Source of the DNA: Prochlorococcus sp. AG-363-P01
GTDB taxonomy: Bacteria; Cyanobacteriota; Cyanobacteriia; PCC-6307; Cyanobiaceae
Length of the DNA stretch: 44,719 nt
Assembly (NCBI GenBank): GCA_003278225.1
Contig: QCGC01000003.1
Span: 94,877-139,595 of the forward strand
Direction of reading: 5' to 3'
Shown here in pieces: positions 28,180 through 37,403 of the stretch; position 1 is the first letter of the stretch; every line of letters starts with the position of its first letter. Position numbers and translations under genes: made by a program. The notes beneath the pieces are model-generated. The model saw nothing but the letters and a program-made list of their open reading frames with translations, was not told where the DNA came from and did not search any database.

Positions 28180-29751
28180 ATGTCATTAACTCCTCTTAAA
28201 AGGTTTTTTGCGTACCTAAGAGTAAGGTTAGGGTGGATTTATTTGTATAAGAAAAAATATAGAAAAGCATTAAATTGCTTTAATAAATCAAATGCAATAT
28301 TTGAGAATAGGAGAGCTTATGAAGGTATTGGCAATACACTATTTAAATTAAAAGAATATGATCTAGCAATTAATTCATTAGAAAAATCAATCAGCCTTAG
28401 AGAAAGTTGGTTGGCTTACCGTGAGCTAGGCTGGTCACTTTTCTTTAAAAAAGAATATACAAAAGCGATTAACATATTCAAGAAATCAATCGCAATTAAA
28501 CCGGATTGGCGATCTTATCAAGGCTTAGGTTGGTCTATTTTGAAAAGTGAGCATAAATCTTTATTGGAATTAGATGGTGAGTATCATTTAATGATAGGAA
28601 GTTATAAATCATTTCATGATATTGAATATTCTAACTCCTACGAAGGAATAGCTTATGCCTCAATGGAGGCAACCTTGAGTACAGAAGCTGAAAGAGCATT
28701 TCGCAACTCTCTCCTTTTGAAGGAAGCCTGGAGATCCTATAGAGATTTAGGCATGGCACTATTAAAATTAAATCAATATACATACTCTATTGATGCATAT
28801 ATTAAATCTCTTAAATATAAGAAGGATTGGAGAAGTTATTACGGATTAGCCCTTGCCTATCATAAATTTAATAGCCGTGGTTCTAAGTCAATCGAGTTTT
28901 ACCGGAATTCAATTAAACTGAAAGAACATTGGAGAACCTATTTCAATCTAGGTAATATGTTAGAGAACACTAAACAATATTCAGAAGCTATAATAGCTTA
29001 CAGAAAAGCCATTGATTTATGCAATAAGCCCAGCTCTTTTCTGTACTTATCTATTGGATCTGTGTTAATTAGAACTAGTGAACATAAAGAAGGAATAGGT
29101 TATTTAAATAAATCGATTGATATAAAAGAAACTCATGAAGGTTATAGAGAATTAGGATGGGGATACTATTCAACTAAAAAGTACCATGAAGCATCAATTG
29201 CTTTTCAAAATTCTATTACAATAAAGAAAGATTGGAAGTCATTTCATGGTCTTGGAAAATCATTATTTAAATTAAATAAATATTCCGAATCAATCCTTAA
29301 TTTGAAGAATTCAATTATACTAAGACCTAAAGCCTGGCAACCCTATCGATCACTTGGATGGGTATTTTATAGAACCAATGAATATACAGAAGCCTTAGAT
29401 ATATTTCTTCAGGCTATTGAAATGAAGAATGATTGGTATTCCTATTTAGGGCTTGGAAGTACGTACTTAATGCTAGAAAATTTTGAATCAGCTAAAAAGT
29501 ATTTGGAAAAATCAATTGAAATACAAAAGAATTGGCGGGCATGCCGTCAGCTTGGAATCACTTTAATGGAGCAAGGCGATCAGCAAAAGGCAATAGCTAT
29601 ATTGCGTGAATCAATTAAATTAAATAAAAATTGGAAAACATATAAATATCTAGGAGAAGCATTGTTTAATAATAATGAGTTCTTAGAATCTCAAATGATG
29701 ATTGCCAAATCAAATTCTTTGAAAGAAAAAGACAAAAATAAATCTATTTAA
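28180..29751 (+). CDS. Tandem TPR-like repeat protein, 33-residue Trp-marked repeats
   Basis: About 523 residues made almost wholly of some 15 TPR-like units. The unit is near (W)-R-S-Y-x-x-LG-x-x-L-x-K-x-x-x-Y-x-x-A-I-x-x-(x)6-SI-x-(I/L)-K-x-x-W. Most are 33 residues rather than the canonical 34, and the unit usually ends with Trp (for example KPDW, KKDW, KEHW, QKNW). The fourth unit is stretched to about 41 with a divergent insert. No signal peptide, TM helix or catalytic domain. Strongly basic and AT-rich compared with neighbours, so possibly acquired. ATG 28180 and TTG 28162 are possible starts. Probably a protein-binding scaffold; partner unknown. Confidence 0.75.
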   Translation: MSLTPLKRFFAYLRVRLGWIYLYKKKYRKALNCFNKSNAIFENRRAYEGIGNTLFKLKEYDLAINSLEKSISLRESWLAYRELGWSLFFKKEYTKAINIFKKSIAIKPDWRSYQGLGWSILKSEHKSLLELDGEYHLMIGSYKSFHDIEYSNSYEGIAYASMEATLSTEAERAFRNSLLLKEAWRSYRDLGMALLKLNQYTYSIDAYIKSLKYKKDWRSYYGLALAYHKFNSRGSKSIEFYRNSIKLKEHWRTYFNLGNMLENTKQYSEAIIAYRKAIDLCNKPSSFLYLSIGSVLIRTSEHKEGIGYLNKSIDIKETHEGYRELGWGYYSTKKYHEASIAFQNSITIKKDWKSFHGLGKSLFKLNKYSESILNLKNSIILRPKAWQPYRSLGWVFYRTNEYTEALDIFLQAIEMKNDWYSYLGLGSTYLMLENFESAKKYLEKSIEIQKNWRACRQLGITLMEQGDQQKAIAILRESIKLNKNWKTYKYLGEALFNNNEFLESQMMIAKSNSLKEKDKNKSI

Positions 29752-29800
29752 TAAAGTTTAAAATTATATACTCTTTATGGATTTAACTAAATAGTTCTCT

Positions 29801-29818
29801 AGTCCTGCAGGGACTTTT
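29801..29818 (+). terminator. Candidate terminator after the TPR gene
   Basis: AGTCC and GGACT arms (29801-29805, 29811-29815) around TGCAG, followed by a TTTT run. Short stem, so moderate support. Confidence 0.45.
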
Positions 29819-29856
29819 AAATTATACGTAGCTAGTAAGTCTCTTAGAAGGATTTT

Positions 29857-29912
29857 GCTCTCGCTCTTAGGCTTGTACGGTGAAAAACTTTGGAAGAACG
29901 AGAGCATGTTTT
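29857..29912 (+). ncRNA. Strong hairpin, candidate structured RNA
   Basis: Arms 29857-29868 and 29894-29905 pair as GCTCTCG/CGAGAGC, one mismatch, then TCTT/AAGA: 11 of 12 pairs. The 25-nt loop contains CTTGTACGG. ATG and a run of T follow (to 29912), so on the plus strand it resembles a small RNA with its terminator, or a second long terminator. It does not match a known Prochlorococcus sRNA that I can recall. It sits between the TPR gene and a 43-residue gene. Confidence 0.4.
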
Positions 29913-29979
29913 TATAGCATTACTAGTAAAATTACGCAAAATGAGTTAAAACTCAATAGGCGTTTTCTCCTAGATTAGG

Positions 29980-30111
29980 TTATTCGGATTGACCCTCCTC
30001 TTCCGTTGATTTGCTTGCAGATGCTTCGTTAGATTGGCCCCATCCTTTTTCTATATCTGAGGCTGCAAAGAATGCCTCATGCCCACTAATTAGATCTTTT
30101 AAAAATCCCAT
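29980..30111 (-). CDS. 43-residue small acidic protein
   Basis: Minus-strand short gene. The product starts MGFLKDLISGHEAFFAASDI, goes on EKGWGQSNE, and ends with Ser/Glu-rich residues. The N-terminal half is amphipathic; no TM segment. The unit is clean from ATG to TAA, and its N-terminus looks conserved-type (Gly-Phe-Leu-x-Asp). Family unknown, reminiscent of the small conserved proteins of picocyanobacteria. Stands between the TPR gene and sodX. Upstream, at 30197-30213, is a 6-bp stem hairpin. Confidence 0.55.
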   Translation of the reverse strand: MGFLKDLISGHEAFFAASDIEKGWGQSNEASASKSTEEEGQSE

Positions 30112-30314
30112 AGTAAAAATAACGTACTTTCAAAAAGTGCCAGAAGATGTGGATTGGTCAATAAGTTATTTTTACTATTTTGATTAGTAGCAGATTGAGC
30201 AAGAGGCACTTGCTAGCCAGAAATTTAATAATCAAGTGTTTTGCTGACTCGTTATGCGCAAGTTTATTTATCACTTGCTCAAAAAACACTTTGATATCAT
30301 TGTTGGAGTATTCT
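30112..30314. other. Intergenic stretch with one hairpin
   Basis: 203 nt between the 43-residue gene and sodX. It contains AGCAAG-AGGCA-CTTGCT at 30197-30213, a perfect 6-bp stem that may be a weak terminator for sodX or an operator for the small gene. No further ORF is supported. Confidence 0.35.
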
Positions 30315-30704
30315 CTATTCCAATTTACTTAAGAAGATTTCTTTTAAATTAAATCTGGGGATTATTTGCTCTACTACCCCATAAAGATGTGAATGATTAA
30401 TTAGACCAAATGTCCGACTATCAATACTTGACCTTTCGTTATCCCCTCGGACATCAAGGCCATAAGGATTATTTTGATGTAATCTTTTGATAATTAAAAC
30501 AGAAGGTTCTAATGGGCTTTTGATAATGAGGATTAAACCTTTTTTAAGGTTAAGCTTGTTAGCATCATTGTTTCTATAAATAACAGTATCGCCTTGACGA
30601 AGTGTTGGCAGCATTGAATCACCAGATACGCGAAGAAATTTTCGACGACCTGTTATTAAAAGGAAGAGAGAGATTAACAACCTTTCTCTTCCTTTGGTGT
30701 TCAT
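30315..30704 (-). CDS. sodX: Nickel superoxide dismutase maturation peptidase (S26 family)
   Basis: Signal-peptidase-like Ser/Lys protease that removes the N-terminal leader of SodN so His1 can bind nickel. 129 residues. The catalytic Ser30 sits in RVSGDSMLPTL and the Lys73 in VLIIKRLH; VRGDNERSSIDSRTFG (85-100) is the conserved S26 box D/E. No clear N-terminal TM helix except residues 10-18. It lies 7 nt downstream of sodN. Compared with LepB, the small size and the pairing favour SodX. Likely the same transcript as sodN. Confidence 0.92.
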   Translation of the reverse strand: MNTKGRERLLISLFLLITGRRKFLRVSGDSMLPTLRQGDTVIYRNNDANKLNLKKGLILIIKSPLEPSVLIIKRLHQNNPYGLDVRGDNERSSIDSRTFGLINHSHLYGVVEQIIPRFNLKEIFLSKLE

Positions 30705-30711
30705 AGTTGCT

Positions 30712-31185
30712 TTAGCTTGCTGTGATCCAGGCGTCAGCGCGTCCTTTGGAACTCCAAAATATTCGATGGATCTTTTCTACAGATTTCATTAGTTCTTCTG
30801 CTTTGGTTTGATCAATATTTACTTTGCATGCACTGCAAAGCTTGGCTGCTTTCCAGAAAGTGTCATGTAGATCTGGATAAGATGCTAAATGTTCTGGCTT
30901 GAAATAGTCAGTCCAAAGTATTAGAAGCTCCTTTTTGGTTTCCTTGGCTTGATCTTCTTTTATTGCAACGTACCTAGAAAAAGTGTTGTTGTAGGTGGCC
31001 CAAGCAGCTGGTTCGTTGCCTTGAGGTGGTTCTAAAGCTAAAAGCTTTTTGGTCATAGAAAGCACTGCTTCAGCTGCCACTCGAGCAGATGCGGGGTCAT
31101 AAACACCACATGGACCATCGCAATGAGCCTGCACAATTGGAGATGGCAGGTTGCTGAAGATTGCTGAAAGTGCCGAACGCAACAT
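30712..31185 (-). CDS. sodN: Nickel-containing superoxide dismutase
   Basis: Disproportionates superoxide. 157 residues with a 20-residue leader (MLRSALSAIFSNLPSPIVQA) followed by the nickel hook HCDGPCGVY (from residue 21). In the mature protein His1, Cys2 and Cys6 bind nickel. The rest is the four-helix bundle (WATYNNTFSRYV, ELLILWTDYFKPEHL, LHDTFWKAAKLCSACK). All ligands are intact. Cotranscribed with sodX (7-nt gap). Replaces iron or manganese SOD in marine picocyanobacteria. Confidence 0.97.
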   Translation of the reverse strand: MLRSALSAIFSNLPSPIVQAHCDGPCGVYDPASARVAAEAVLSMTKKLLALEPPQGNEPAAWATYNNTFSRYVAIKEDQAKETKKELLILWTDYFKPEHLASYPDLHDTFWKAAKLCSACKVNIDQTKAEELMKSVEKIHRIFWSSKGRADAWITAS

Positions 31186-31270
31186 CTTGCAGAAAATAAA
31201 TACTTTATTTCAGACTACTTCGCTGGTTGGAAAAATGGAGCGAATTCTAATCCGATTGATTTTTCGTTTA

Positions 31271-31870
31271 TTAGACGTCTAGAAGCTCTATTTCAAAAAT
31301 CAATGTTGCATTTGGAGGTATTACCCCACCAGCGCCACGGCTCCCGTAACCAAGTTCTGGAGGAATTGTTAATTTCCTTTTCCCTCCTACTTTCATGCCT
31401 GCTACACCTTCGTCCCAACCTTTAATTACTTGACCAGCACCAAGAGAGAAGCTGAAAGGACCTCTTCCATAACTGCTGTCAAACTCTTTTCCATTTTCAA
31501 GCATTCCGATGTAGTTCACAGTAACTTTCTGCCCGGATTTTGCTTCGGCTCCATCTCCTGTAATTAGTTCAGTAATGCTGAGGCCACTGGCGGTTACTTG
31601 AGGAGTATTTGATTCAAGAGTTCCTCCAATAGAGGAGTCGCTAGAGTTGTATTTTTCTTTTGCCATTGCAAATAGGGTTGGATTGGGATCTTCTGGATCT
31701 AGTTCTAAGACGTTATTGATTGCTTGGCTTGTCGCAATTGGGTTGAGATTGGCTGGGATGGTTGCCTCAGAATTATTTGCCTCAACTGGGGTGGGTGAAA
31801 TTATTTGGCTCGCTATAGCAAGCATCACACAAGAGAGGAAAATCGAAAAACTAATTAGGATTTCACGCAC
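31271..31870 (-). CDS. FKBP-type peptidyl-prolyl cis-trans isomerase, secreted
   Basis: 199 residues. N-terminal helix (residues 3-20, [18 protein letters not shown]) is a signal peptide or anchor, followed by a disordered Thr/Ser/Pro/Asn linker (25-90). The FKBP domain begins near 93 and is complete: [56 protein letters not shown] and [15 protein letters not shown]. The domain should catalyse prolyl isomerisation in the periplasm or lumen. Single gene, 85 nt upstream of the sodN start on the same strand. Not FkpA with its dimer domain. Confidence 0.92.
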   Translation of the reverse strand: MREILISFSIFLSCVMLAIASQIISPTPVEANNSEATIPANLNPIATSQAINNVLELDPEDPNPTLFAMAKEKYNSSDSSIGGTLESNTPQVTASGLSITELITGDGAEAKSGQKVTVNYIGMLENGKEFDSSYGRGPFSFSLGAGQVIKGWDEGVAGMKVGGKRKLTIPPELGYGSRGAGGVIPPNATLIFEIELLDV

Positions 31871-31986
31871 GGAGTCTTAGTGATAAATCTAAAATCATCT
31901 TTCCAGGATACTCTCAATTCAGAATCTTTTTGATCTTTTTTCTCAATTTCTGAGAAGTGACATGACCTTCCCAAGCTTGTCCAGTT

Positions 31987-33456
31987 ATGCGCCTTGAAAA
32001 GTACTTCTCTTTTATGGCTGGAGCTCTTGGAGGGCTTCTTTCTGGACTGGGACTTTTATATGGATGGATATTTTTTATTTGGGTAGGAATAGCCTTGTTG
32101 TGGTTGGCAAGTAGAAATCTTTTTGCAGGTTTTATATGGGGGTTTTTAGCTGTATTGGTAAGTCATAGTTGGCTTTTATCGCTACATCCACTTGCTTGGT
32201 TAGGGATACCAATCGAAGCAAGCTTGCCGCTTGTAATGGCTATTTGGATGTCTTGTGGAATTGTCTCGGGTCTTTTAGTAGGACTATGGACTTGGTTGGC
32301 TAATTGTTCAATTCTGGTTGGCCTTAGGGATGGTTCTTTCTTGGAGCGAATTACCTTTGCTGTTGTTTTGTCTTGTATTTGGGGGATTAGCGAGGTTTTT
32401 CTTGCTCATTCTCCTTTGTTTTGGATTGGTATAGGTGGAAGTGTGTTGCCTGGTGACAGGTTTCTAGCTGGACTGGCTAGATGGATTGGAGCAGGTGGAC
32501 TGGCTTCTTTTCAGTTATTAATAGGCTTTTGGTTGTGGCAATCAGTAATTGCTTTCAGTCGAGGAATTGCATGGAGAAAACCATTGTTTTTTGGACTTTT
32601 TATTGTTCTTTTTGCTCATATGCTTGGTTCAAGCTTGTTAAGTAGAAAGAACTTTTCTGATCCAATTCCTGTAGCAATTTGGCAACCTGATATACCTATT
32701 CGGACAAAATTTTCTCTAGAGCAAGAGACTCGTCTTCCGATAGCAATTAAAAAATCTCTTGATAGAGCTAAAGAACTATCAGCAGCTTGGTTGATTTCCC
32801 CTGAAGGATTGATTCCTCCCAATCAAGAACTTCTTGCGCCTACACCGATTCCATTTTTGACTGGTGGCTTTCGCTGGGTAAGAGGTTCACAGAGAAGCTC
32901 ATTGCTTGTTTTTAAGCCTGGAGATAAGAAATTTTCTTTTGCCATTGATAAGCATCGCTTGGTTCCTTTAGGGGAAAAGGTTCCTAATTTGCCTTATTTA
33001 TCCAATAAAGGTCTTTCAGCAGTGGGTGGACTTGATCCTGGAGATCCTTCCCGATTGTTGTCCTGGTCTGGCCCGCCTGCGGCTGTGGCAATTTGTTATG
33101 AACTTAGTGATGGAAACGCACTTGCAAAAGCAGTTAAAGATGGTGCTGAATGGATTTTGGCTGTTGCTAATCTTGATCCATATCCGACCTCTTTACAGAG
33201 GCAATTTACCTCTCTAGCTCAGTTGCGAAGTATTGAGACGTCAAGGGAATTAATTAGTGCTGCAAATACTGGGCCATCCTCAGTGATCTCAGCCTCAGGT
33301 GAGGTCAAGTCTATTGTTCTTCCATTTACTGAAGGTACTGAATTGGCCGAACTCAAGTTGAATAAAAGGATTACTGGTTATGCACGTTGGCAAGAAGCAC
33401 CATTGTTTTGCCTTTTATTTATTGGTTGTTTTGGGATTTTCTTTTTACGCAGATAG
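31987..33456 (+). CDS. lnt: Apolipoprotein N-acyltransferase
   Basis: Last enzyme of lipoprotein maturation in the inner membrane. 489 residues: about six N-terminal helices, a nitrilase-like periplasmic domain, and a last helix. The catalytic residues are Glu273 (SPEGLIPP), Lys331 (GEKVP) and Cys370 (AICYEL), each in the family position. The final TM ends FFLRR. The start ATG at 31987 gives MRLEKYFSFMAGALGG, fitting for a first helix. Divergent from the FKBP gene and convergent with mnmA (26-nt gap). Confidence 0.9.
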   Translation: MRLEKYFSFMAGALGGLLSGLGLLYGWIFFIWVGIALLWLASRNLFAGFIWGFLAVLVSHSWLLSLHPLAWLGIPIEASLPLVMAIWMSCGIVSGLLVGLWTWLANCSILVGLRDGSFLERITFAVVLSCIWGISEVFLAHSPLFWIGIGGSVLPGDRFLAGLARWIGAGGLASFQLLIGFWLWQSVIAFSRGIAWRKPLFFGLFIVLFAHMLGSSLLSRKNFSDPIPVAIWQPDIPIRTKFSLEQETRLPIAIKKSLDRAKELSAAWLISPEGLIPPNQELLAPTPIPFLTGGFRWVRGSQRSSLLVFKPGDKKFSFAIDKHRLVPLGEKVPNLPYLSNKGLSAVGGLDPGDPSRLLSWSGPPAAVAICYELSDGNALAKAVKDGAEWILAVANLDPYPTSLQRQFTSLAQLRSIETSRELISAANTGPSSVISASGEVKSIVLPFTEGTELAELKLNKRITGYARWQEAPLFCLLFIGCFGIFFLRR

Positions 33457-33482
33457 ATCTAATTGAAACTTTTAATATTTTT

Positions 33483-34679
33483 CTAGGGCTGAATTATTCC
33501 GCCACCTAGAACTACTTCTCCTGAATAGAAAACAGCTGCCTGGCCAGGGGCAATTGAGAATTGTTCTTCTTCAAAGCAAATCTGACAGCGGTAAGGTCGT
33601 TGTTTTTGTGTGTCTGTTGTTGTTGCTTCTAAAGGGATTAGCTCAGCTAATACTGGGCTACTTCTATATCGAACTTGAACTTCAATAGTTATCTTTTTGT
33701 GAGGAGGGTTAATTGATACCCAATTAACCTCACCAACAAGGCAGCTGATTTTTCCAGATTCTGATCTAGGGGCTACAACAACTTGATTAGATTTGTTTTC
33801 TAGTTTTATTACGTGTAATGGTTCTACCCAAGAGACTCCTAAACCTTTTCTTTGTCCGATGGTGAAATGCTCAATGCCATCATGCTCGCCAATTTTTGTT
33901 CCATCTTTAAGAACTATTGCTCCAGGCCTTGGGGGTAGGTAGTGATCCAAGAAAGTTTTCATCGAGCCATGATGTTCGGCAAGGCATAAATCTTGACTTT
34001 CTGGTTTTTGGGCAGTTCGTAGCCCAAGCCTATTTGCTTCTTGACGAGTCTCGACCTTGCTTAATTCTCCTAAAGGGAAAATTACTTTGCTTAGAACTTC
34101 TTGTGGTAAGTCATAAAGGAAATAACTTTGGTCTTTGTTGTTATCTAGGCCACGTAGTAGTTGCGTTCTATTCGAGGAATTACCTGGAATTAAAGAGGAT
34201 GAATAAGAATCTTCTGGTAAACGAATCCGAGCGTAATGTCCTGTCGCTAGACGTTGGCTTTTTCCATTTTCTCTTGCCCAGTTGAGCATCGGCGCAAATT
34301 TTACTAATCGATTACACCTGGAACAAGGTATTGGAGTTATCCCTTGCTGATAACCCTTTAGGAGATCGTTAATAATTTCTTCTTTGAAGGTTGATCGTGA
34401 GTCCAAAATATGATGTGTAATGCCTAATTGTTTGCAGATTCCTGCTGCATCTATCAGGCCATCACTACAGCATGAGCCTTTCCCACTCATTAACCAAAGA
34501 GTTAGTCCTTCAACTTGCCATCCTGCTTCGACTAAAATAGCTGCTGCTAAAGAACTGTCCACACCCCCTGAAAGTCCAACTACAGCTTCGTGCTTGCCTG
34601 AAAGTTTTTGTAAAGATATGAGCGCATTTATTCCAGAAGTTGTTTCTGGGTGACTTTGTTTATTAGTTCTCATAAGCAC
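33483..34679 (-). CDS. mnmA: tRNA-specific 2-thiouridylase MnmA
   Basis: Thiolates U34 in Lys, Glu and Gln tRNAs. 398 residues; the N-terminal PP-loop is [16 protein letters not shown]. Catalytic Cys appear in [14 protein letters not shown] and in [10 protein letters not shown], matching the two active Cys sites, and ATGHYARI and [18 protein letters not shown]-type blocks (here [18 protein letters not shown]) are clear. A short N-terminal extension precedes the PP-loop (about 40 residues). It is divergent from nnrD, 44 nt away. Confidence 0.94.
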   Translation of the reverse strand: MLMRTNKQSHPETTSGINALISLQKLSGKHEAVVGLSGGVDSSLAAAILVEAGWQVEGLTLWLMSGKGSCCSDGLIDAAGICKQLGITHHILDSRSTFKEEIINDLLKGYQQGITPIPCSRCNRLVKFAPMLNWARENGKSQRLATGHYARIRLPEDSYSSSLIPGNSSNRTQLLRGLDNNKDQSYFLYDLPQEVLSKVIFPLGELSKVETRQEANRLGLRTAQKPESQDLCLAEHHGSMKTFLDHYLPPRPGAIVLKDGTKIGEHDGIEHFTIGQRKGLGVSWVEPLHVIKLENKSNQVVVAPRSESGKISCLVGEVNWVSINPPHKKITIEVQVRYRSSPVLAELIPLEATTTDTQKQRPYRCQICFEEEQFSIAPGQAAVFYSGEVVLGGGIIQP

Positions 34680-34723
34680 TATCGTTGGAATTTCTTCATA
34701 GTGGGTTGATCTGAGTAATTTCT

Positions 34724-36289
34724 GTGTCCTGGCCTAAAAAAGATGCTGATCATTTAATTGTCACTGCTGAGCAGATGACAAACTTTGAGAATGAGTTCCT
34801 CTCAAGTGGATTCCCTCTAGCAGCTTTGATGGAGAAGGTAGGCCATTCTATGGCTAATTGGTTTCTTCAACATTCTGAATTGCTTGAAGAAGGTGTGGTT
34901 GTATTGGTAGGGCCTGGACATAATGGTGGAGATGGCTTAGTTGTTGCTAGAGAACTATTCCTTTTTGGGGTAAGTGTAGAGATTTGGTGCCCACTACCTA
35001 TTAATAAACCCTTAACGGAAGACCATCTGTTGCATGCAAATTGGCTAGGTATTTCGCAAATTGAGACTCAACCAAATATTTCCAGCAATGCATTGTGGAT
35101 TGATGCGCTTTTTGGAATTGCTCAATCTCGTCCATTACCAGAACAAATAGCGCAATTATTTAAGGATAGACAGATCCAAAAACCTGGAAGATTGGTGAGC
35201 TTGGATGTTCCTTCTGGACTTTGTTCTGATACAGGTAAACCATTTCTTGGCGGAGCCGCTTTTTCTGCTTTTACTTTGACAGTGGGATTTGTTAAGAAAG
35301 GCCTTGTTCAGGATTTGGCTATGCCAAATGTCGGGAATTTAGTACGAATTGATCTTGGTTTCCCATCAACTTTTGTTGATCAGTTATCAGATTCTTTTCC
35401 TTTGAGGATTAAATCTTTAGATTTAGAGGAAATGCCTTTGCCAAAACTTTCTTTGATTGCAAGTAAATATCAAAGAGGAAGGGTATTGGTTATTGCTGGT
35501 AGTAATCAATATTATGGGGCAGCCTGGTTGGCATTACAGGGTGTAATTGCTAGTGGTGCTGGCAGCATAAAAGCTTTAGTACCTAAGACTCTTGCAGACT
35601 CTTTGTGGCAAGTTGCTCCTGAAGTTGTTTTATTAAATGGATTTGATAGTTCTGAGAGTGAGAATTCATTAGATAGCTTCTTGGCCTCACACGACTTAAG
35701 TCGTGTGGATGCATTATTGATTGGACCTGGTTTAGGAGATAGTGAGAAAACTTGTTTTTTGGATGCAGAGACTCTCAAAGATTTTCATGGATTATTGGTT
35801 TTAGACGCTGATGCTTTGAATCAAATTTCCTTCTCACCCAAGGGATGGAAATGGATTAGGGAGAGGAATTCGCCAACTTGGATTACTCCCCATCTGGCTG
35901 AATTCAGACGATTATTTCCTTATATAGAACAACCTACTCTTTTGGATGCAGCTATTGAAGCTGCTCAACTAAGTGGAGCTGGAGTTTTACTTAAGGGGGC
36001 GCATAGTGTCATTGCTGATCCAATGGGTAGATCTTGGCAGTTAACAGAAACAGCCCCATGGGTTGCGAGAACAGGCCTTGGAGATTTGTTGGCTGGTTTT
36101 GTTGCTGGGGTTGGTGCTATTTCCATGGTTTCAGAAGAAGGAATCTCTTGTGAGGTTCTTGCTGCATCTACATTCATACATGCTGAGGCCGCGCGTAGTT
36201 GCAACAAAGGAAGTTCTTCTAGCTTTATTGCTGAATCATTGGCAGGACTTACAAAAAAGATTCAGGCCAGGACACTAGGCGAGCAGTAA
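34724..36289 (+). CDS. nnrD: Bifunctional NAD(P)H-hydrate epimerase / ADP-dependent dehydratase
   Basis: Repairs hydrated NADH and NADPH. Domain 1 (about 1-225) is the YjeF-N epimerase with [20 protein letters not shown] and DVPSGL. Domain 2 (about 235-515) is the ribokinase-like dehydratase with [49 protein letters not shown] and [14 protein letters not shown]. 521 residues is normal for the fused form. It starts with GTG (34724). The symbol may be written nnr; both activities are expected from motifs. Confidence 0.93.
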   Translation: MSWPKKDADHLIVTAEQMTNFENEFLSSGFPLAALMEKVGHSMANWFLQHSELLEEGVVVLVGPGHNGGDGLVVARELFLFGVSVEIWCPLPINKPLTEDHLLHANWLGISQIETQPNISSNALWIDALFGIAQSRPLPEQIAQLFKDRQIQKPGRLVSLDVPSGLCSDTGKPFLGGAAFSAFTLTVGFVKKGLVQDLAMPNVGNLVRIDLGFPSTFVDQLSDSFPLRIKSLDLEEMPLPKLSLIASKYQRGRVLVIAGSNQYYGAAWLALQGVIASGAGSIKALVPKTLADSLWQVAPEVVLLNGFDSSESENSLDSFLASHDLSRVDALLIGPGLGDSEKTCFLDAETLKDFHGLLVLDADALNQISFSPKGWKWIRERNSPTWITPHLAEFRRLFPYIEQPTLLDAAIEAAQLSGAGVLLKGAHSVIADPMGRSWQLTETAPWVARTGLGDLLAGFVAGVGAISMVSEEGISCEVLAASTFIHAEAARSCNKGSSSSFIAESLAGLTKKIQARTLGEQ

Positions 36290-36426
36290 TTTTCTTAGAA
36301 AAGGAACTTGCGTGATTTTTAATTGTGTAGTTTTAGACACAAGAATCTGAAGGGTTCTTGAAACAAAACGCACTTTCTGAATATTTGTAGGAAAGTCATC
36401 AACAAAGAGATGGGGACTTAGTCCAA

Positions 36427-37368
36427 ATGGTTTCATCAGCTCTCAAGACAACTGATTCGAATAAACGTCGGAGTAGCGACCCGATCAGTTGGTATTTATC
36501 TACGATTGGAAGGATTCCTTTGTTGACTCCTGCTGAGGAGATTGAGTTAGGTAATCAGGTACAGGCAATGATGAGCCTTACTGAAGAATGCCTTGTTAAG
36601 GATGAGGCTAGAGAATTCAGCTCTAAAGAACGTCGGGTCATTCGTATAGGTAGACGAGCAAAGGAGCGGATGATGAAAGCAAATCTCCGACTGGTTGTGA
36701 GTGTCGCGAAAAAGTATCAAGGTAAAGGGTTGGAGCTGCTAGATCTTGTTCAGGAAGGTTCACTTGGCTTGGAACGTGCCGTAGAAAAGTTCGATCCAAC
36801 AAGAGGCTATAAATTCTCCACATACGCTTTTTGGTGGATTCGTCAGAGCATGACTCGTGCAATTGCATGTCAGTCCAGGACTATTCGATTACCTGTGCAT
36901 TTAAGTGAGCGACTGACCACGATTAGAAAAGTGAGTCTTGATTTGGCCCACAAATTAGGAGCAATGCCTAGCCGTGCTGAAATTGCAGAAGCAATGGAAA
37001 TATCCCTTGAAGAACTTGATTCTTTGCTTAGACAGGCTTTGACAACGAGCAGCCTCGATGCGCCAGTAAATGGAGACGAAGGACGAAGCTTTTTAGGCGA
37101 TTTAATTGCTGATTCTTCTCTTGAAGAACCTTTAGATAAGGTAGAACAACGTATACATCATGAACAACTGGGTCGTTGGTTAACTCATCTCAGTGAACAA
37201 GAACAACATGTTCTTAGACTTCGTTTTGGTTTAGAAGGAAATGAAAGGCATACGCTTGCAGAAATTGGGAGGTTGCTAGAAGTTTCTAGAGAACGAGTAA
37301 GACAAGTTGAATTAAAAGCACTGCGTAAATTAAGGAACCTTACCCGTAAACTTCCAAGTGGTATTTAG
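36427..37368 (+). CDS. Sigma-70 family RNA polymerase factor, group 2
   Basis: 313 residues, no region 1.1. Region 1.2 (DPISWYLSTIGRIPLLTPAEE), region 2 with ANLRLVVSVAKKYQGKG, LLDLVQEGSLGLERAVEKFDP and the -10 recognition helix YKFSTYAFWWIRQSMTRAI, region 3 (TIRLPVHLSERL), region 4.2 (LAEIGRLLEVSRERVRQVE). Without an N-terminal acidic extension it is a group 2, non-essential type sigma, as in cyanobacterial SigB to SigE. The exact member is not decidable here. A leader of about 140 nt lies upstream. Convergent with pdhA. Confidence 0.92.
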   Translation: MVSSALKTTDSNKRRSSDPISWYLSTIGRIPLLTPAEEIELGNQVQAMMSLTEECLVKDEAREFSSKERRVIRIGRRAKERMMKANLRLVVSVAKKYQGKGLELLDLVQEGSLGLERAVEKFDPTRGYKFSTYAFWWIRQSMTRAIACQSRTIRLPVHLSERLTTIRKVSLDLAHKLGAMPSRAEIAEAMEISLEELDSLLRQALTTSSLDAPVNGDEGRSFLGDLIADSSLEEPLDKVEQRIHHEQLGRWLTHLSEQEQHVLRLRFGLEGNERHTLAEIGRLLEVSRERVRQVELKALRKLRNLTRKLPSGI

Positions 37369-37403
37369 ATGGAATTAAACTTTTGAGTTTAGAGGGGATA
37401 TCT

